Assembly: GCF_002162355.1 (NCBI RefSeq)
Contig: NZ_CP021434.1
Span: 4,580,001-4,644,000, forward strand
Reading direction: 5' to 3'
Source of the DNA: Tumebacillus avium
GTDB taxonomy: Bacteria; Bacillota; Bacilli; Tumebacillales; Tumebacillaceae
DNA: 64,000 bases
The notes beneath the pieces are model-generated. The model was not told where the DNA came from, ran no database searches, and saw only the letters and a list, made by a program, of their open reading frames with translations. A program made the translations under genes and the position numbers. Of this stretch, positions 63,129 to 64,000 are shown piece after piece (position 1 is the first letter of the stretch; each line of letters opens with the position of its first letter).

Positions 63129-64000
63129 ACGCCGGCGGCAAACGGAACGACCAGAGGAAGGCGACGAGCAAGAGGATCAGCACGAACACAAACAACGATG
63201 GATAGGAAAAGATCACGGTCAGACCGGCCGAAAAGACCGGGAGCACCGCCACCGGTGCGCTGCACATGTTGAGATACGCCACAAAGCGTCCCCTCGTCTC
63301 ATCCGTACAGATCTCCAACAGATAATTGGTAAACCCAATCCAACTCCCACCGACGACCCCCAGCATCACAAATGCCAGCAGCACGTAGGCGCGCACCTGC
63401 TCCGCCGTCTTGCCCATCCCGGCGAGCAGGATCAAGATCGGCACGAGGACATTGATCAGCGCGGTGAACTGAATCGCTTTGCGGTTGCCGTACTGCGCGG
63501 AAAACCAGCCGATCAACAGGCCGGAGAGAATCCCGCCGACCACTTGCGCCATGACCAGCGTCCCGATAAAAGACAAGCCGATCCCTGGCAAGCCTTGCAC
63601 ATACAAAATGTAGAACGGCATCACCAACTGGTGCATCCCGACCAGCGTTTGCACGATCAACAGCGTTCGAAACGCGCGGTTGCGCTTCCACGCGCGCGGC
63701 AAACCGCGCAGGGTGGCCGACCAGGAGGATTCTGGCGCGCTGACCTTGCGGCGCGGCCGGTCTTTGACACAGAGGAAGGAAAGTGTGGAGAGGAACAGCA
63801 CAGCAAAGGCTAGGGAAAAGAAGATCAGAAAGTTGCCCGGATACGGGTAGCGCTCCGGATGAGCCATCACCTGCTGGATGACCAGCCCGCAGCCAAACGA
63901 GCCAACCGCGCCCAGCGACTGCATCAGCCCAAACAGCCGTCCGTGGTTCTCCGTGCGTATCGTGCGGCCAAACAGGTCCATCCAAGGCACTTGGATAATG
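63055..64000 (-). CDS. MFS transporter, N-terminal part beyond the window
   Basis: About 315 residues are visible; the frame stays open to the window edge, so the start lies further right. Some nine hydrophobic helices, with GRLFGLMQSLGAVGSFGCGL (a middle helix of the first half) and the central loop CVKDRPRRKVSAP. The C-terminus ends in a basic tail (TTTRYRRGDRAARPDRQT). Substrate unknown. Confidence 0.85.
   Translation of the reverse strand, partial: IIQVPWMDLFGRTIRTENHGRLFGLMQSLGAVGSFGCGLVIQQVMAHPERYPYPGNFLIFFSLAFAVLFLSTLSFLCVKDRPRRKVSAPESSWSATLRGLPRAWKRNRAFRTLLIVQTLVGMHQLVMPFYILYVQGLPGIGLSFIGTLVMAQVVGGILSGLLIGWFSAQYGNRKAIQFTALINVLVPILILLAGMGKTAEQVRAYVLLAFVMLGVVGGSWIGFTNYLLEICTDETRGRFVAYLNMCSAPVAVLPVFSAGLTVIFSYPSLFVFVLILLLVAFLWSFRLPPASTTTRYRRGDRAARPDRQTNAAPQ

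Overview
The window looks like a chromosomal stretch of a GC-rich, spore-forming member of the Bacillales. I infer the Alicyclobacillaceae, close to Tumebacillus. The reasons are Bacillus subtilis-type gene order (yqhG-yqhH opposite gcvT-gcvPA-gcvPB; aroQ-pepP-efp-yqhV; pheB; dnaI), a Spo0E-like regulator, a comG-type operon, strong AGGAGG ribosome binding sites, many GTG and TTG starts, and intrinsic terminators with clear T-runs. I see no insertion sequence, prophage, CRISPR array or plasmid origin.

Layout. 1-6.1 kb: a one-module reductive peptide synthetase (truncated C, A, PCP, reductase) and a methyl-accepting chemotaxis protein. 6.2-16.4 kb: a branched-chain 2-oxoacid dehydrogenase locus read leftward (bcd, lpdV, E1 alpha, E1 beta, E2, then lipA and lipB), with the sigma-54 activator BkdR upstream and a near-consensus -24/-12 promoter before bcd. 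16.6-22.3 kb: a small membrane protein and lipoprotein, a GH18 hydrolase, and a SteA/SteB-like envelope operon with two sugar-transfer enzymes. 22.5-26.4 kb: molybdopterin genes (mog, moaC, moaA facing a MoaD-MoaE fusion and a MoeB-like enzyme). 26.6-27.5 kb: an unknown secreted protein, then tRNA-Thr, tRNA-Leu and 5S rRNA on the minus strand. 27.5-33.2 kb: transporters, a phospholipase C-like phosphoesterase, a polysaccharide deacetylase and a 44-residue membrane peptide. 33.2-36.3 kb: aroQ-pepP-efp, yqhV and a zinc-ribbon protein. 36.4-44.9 kb: a phosphatase, the glycine cleavage operon behind a tandem glycine riboswitch, and yqhH-yqhG. 45-51.6 kb: PhnD-like lipoprotein, dnaI, pheB, asnB, aroK, a Spo0E-like gene. 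51.8-54.2 kb: a secreted M4 metalloprotease. 54.5-59 kb: a comG-type pilus operon ending in a QNNA-repeat protein. 59-64 kb: a phosphoesterase, an SLH-anchored metallopeptidase, an S66 peptidase and a partial MFS transporter.

The bkd locus forms one functional unit: leucine dehydrogenase makes branched 2-oxo acids, the dehydrogenase complex turns them into acyl-CoA primers for branched fatty acids, and LipA/LipB can supply the lipoyl group its E2 needs. The moa genes cover cyclic pyranopterin formation, sulfur transfer and adenylylation. The comG genes encode the ATPase, membrane platform and pilins of a DNA-uptake pilus.

Most stretches without genes are short. The notable ones are 13944-14339 (promoter and repeated elements of the bkd operon), 22255-22581 (terminator, palindromes and a doubtful short ORF), 26426-26661 (AT-rich leader) and 54244-54522 (nothing recognised). 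Coordinates of starts were refined from ribosome binding sites. Coordinates of hairpins and promoters were read by eye and may be off by a few bases.
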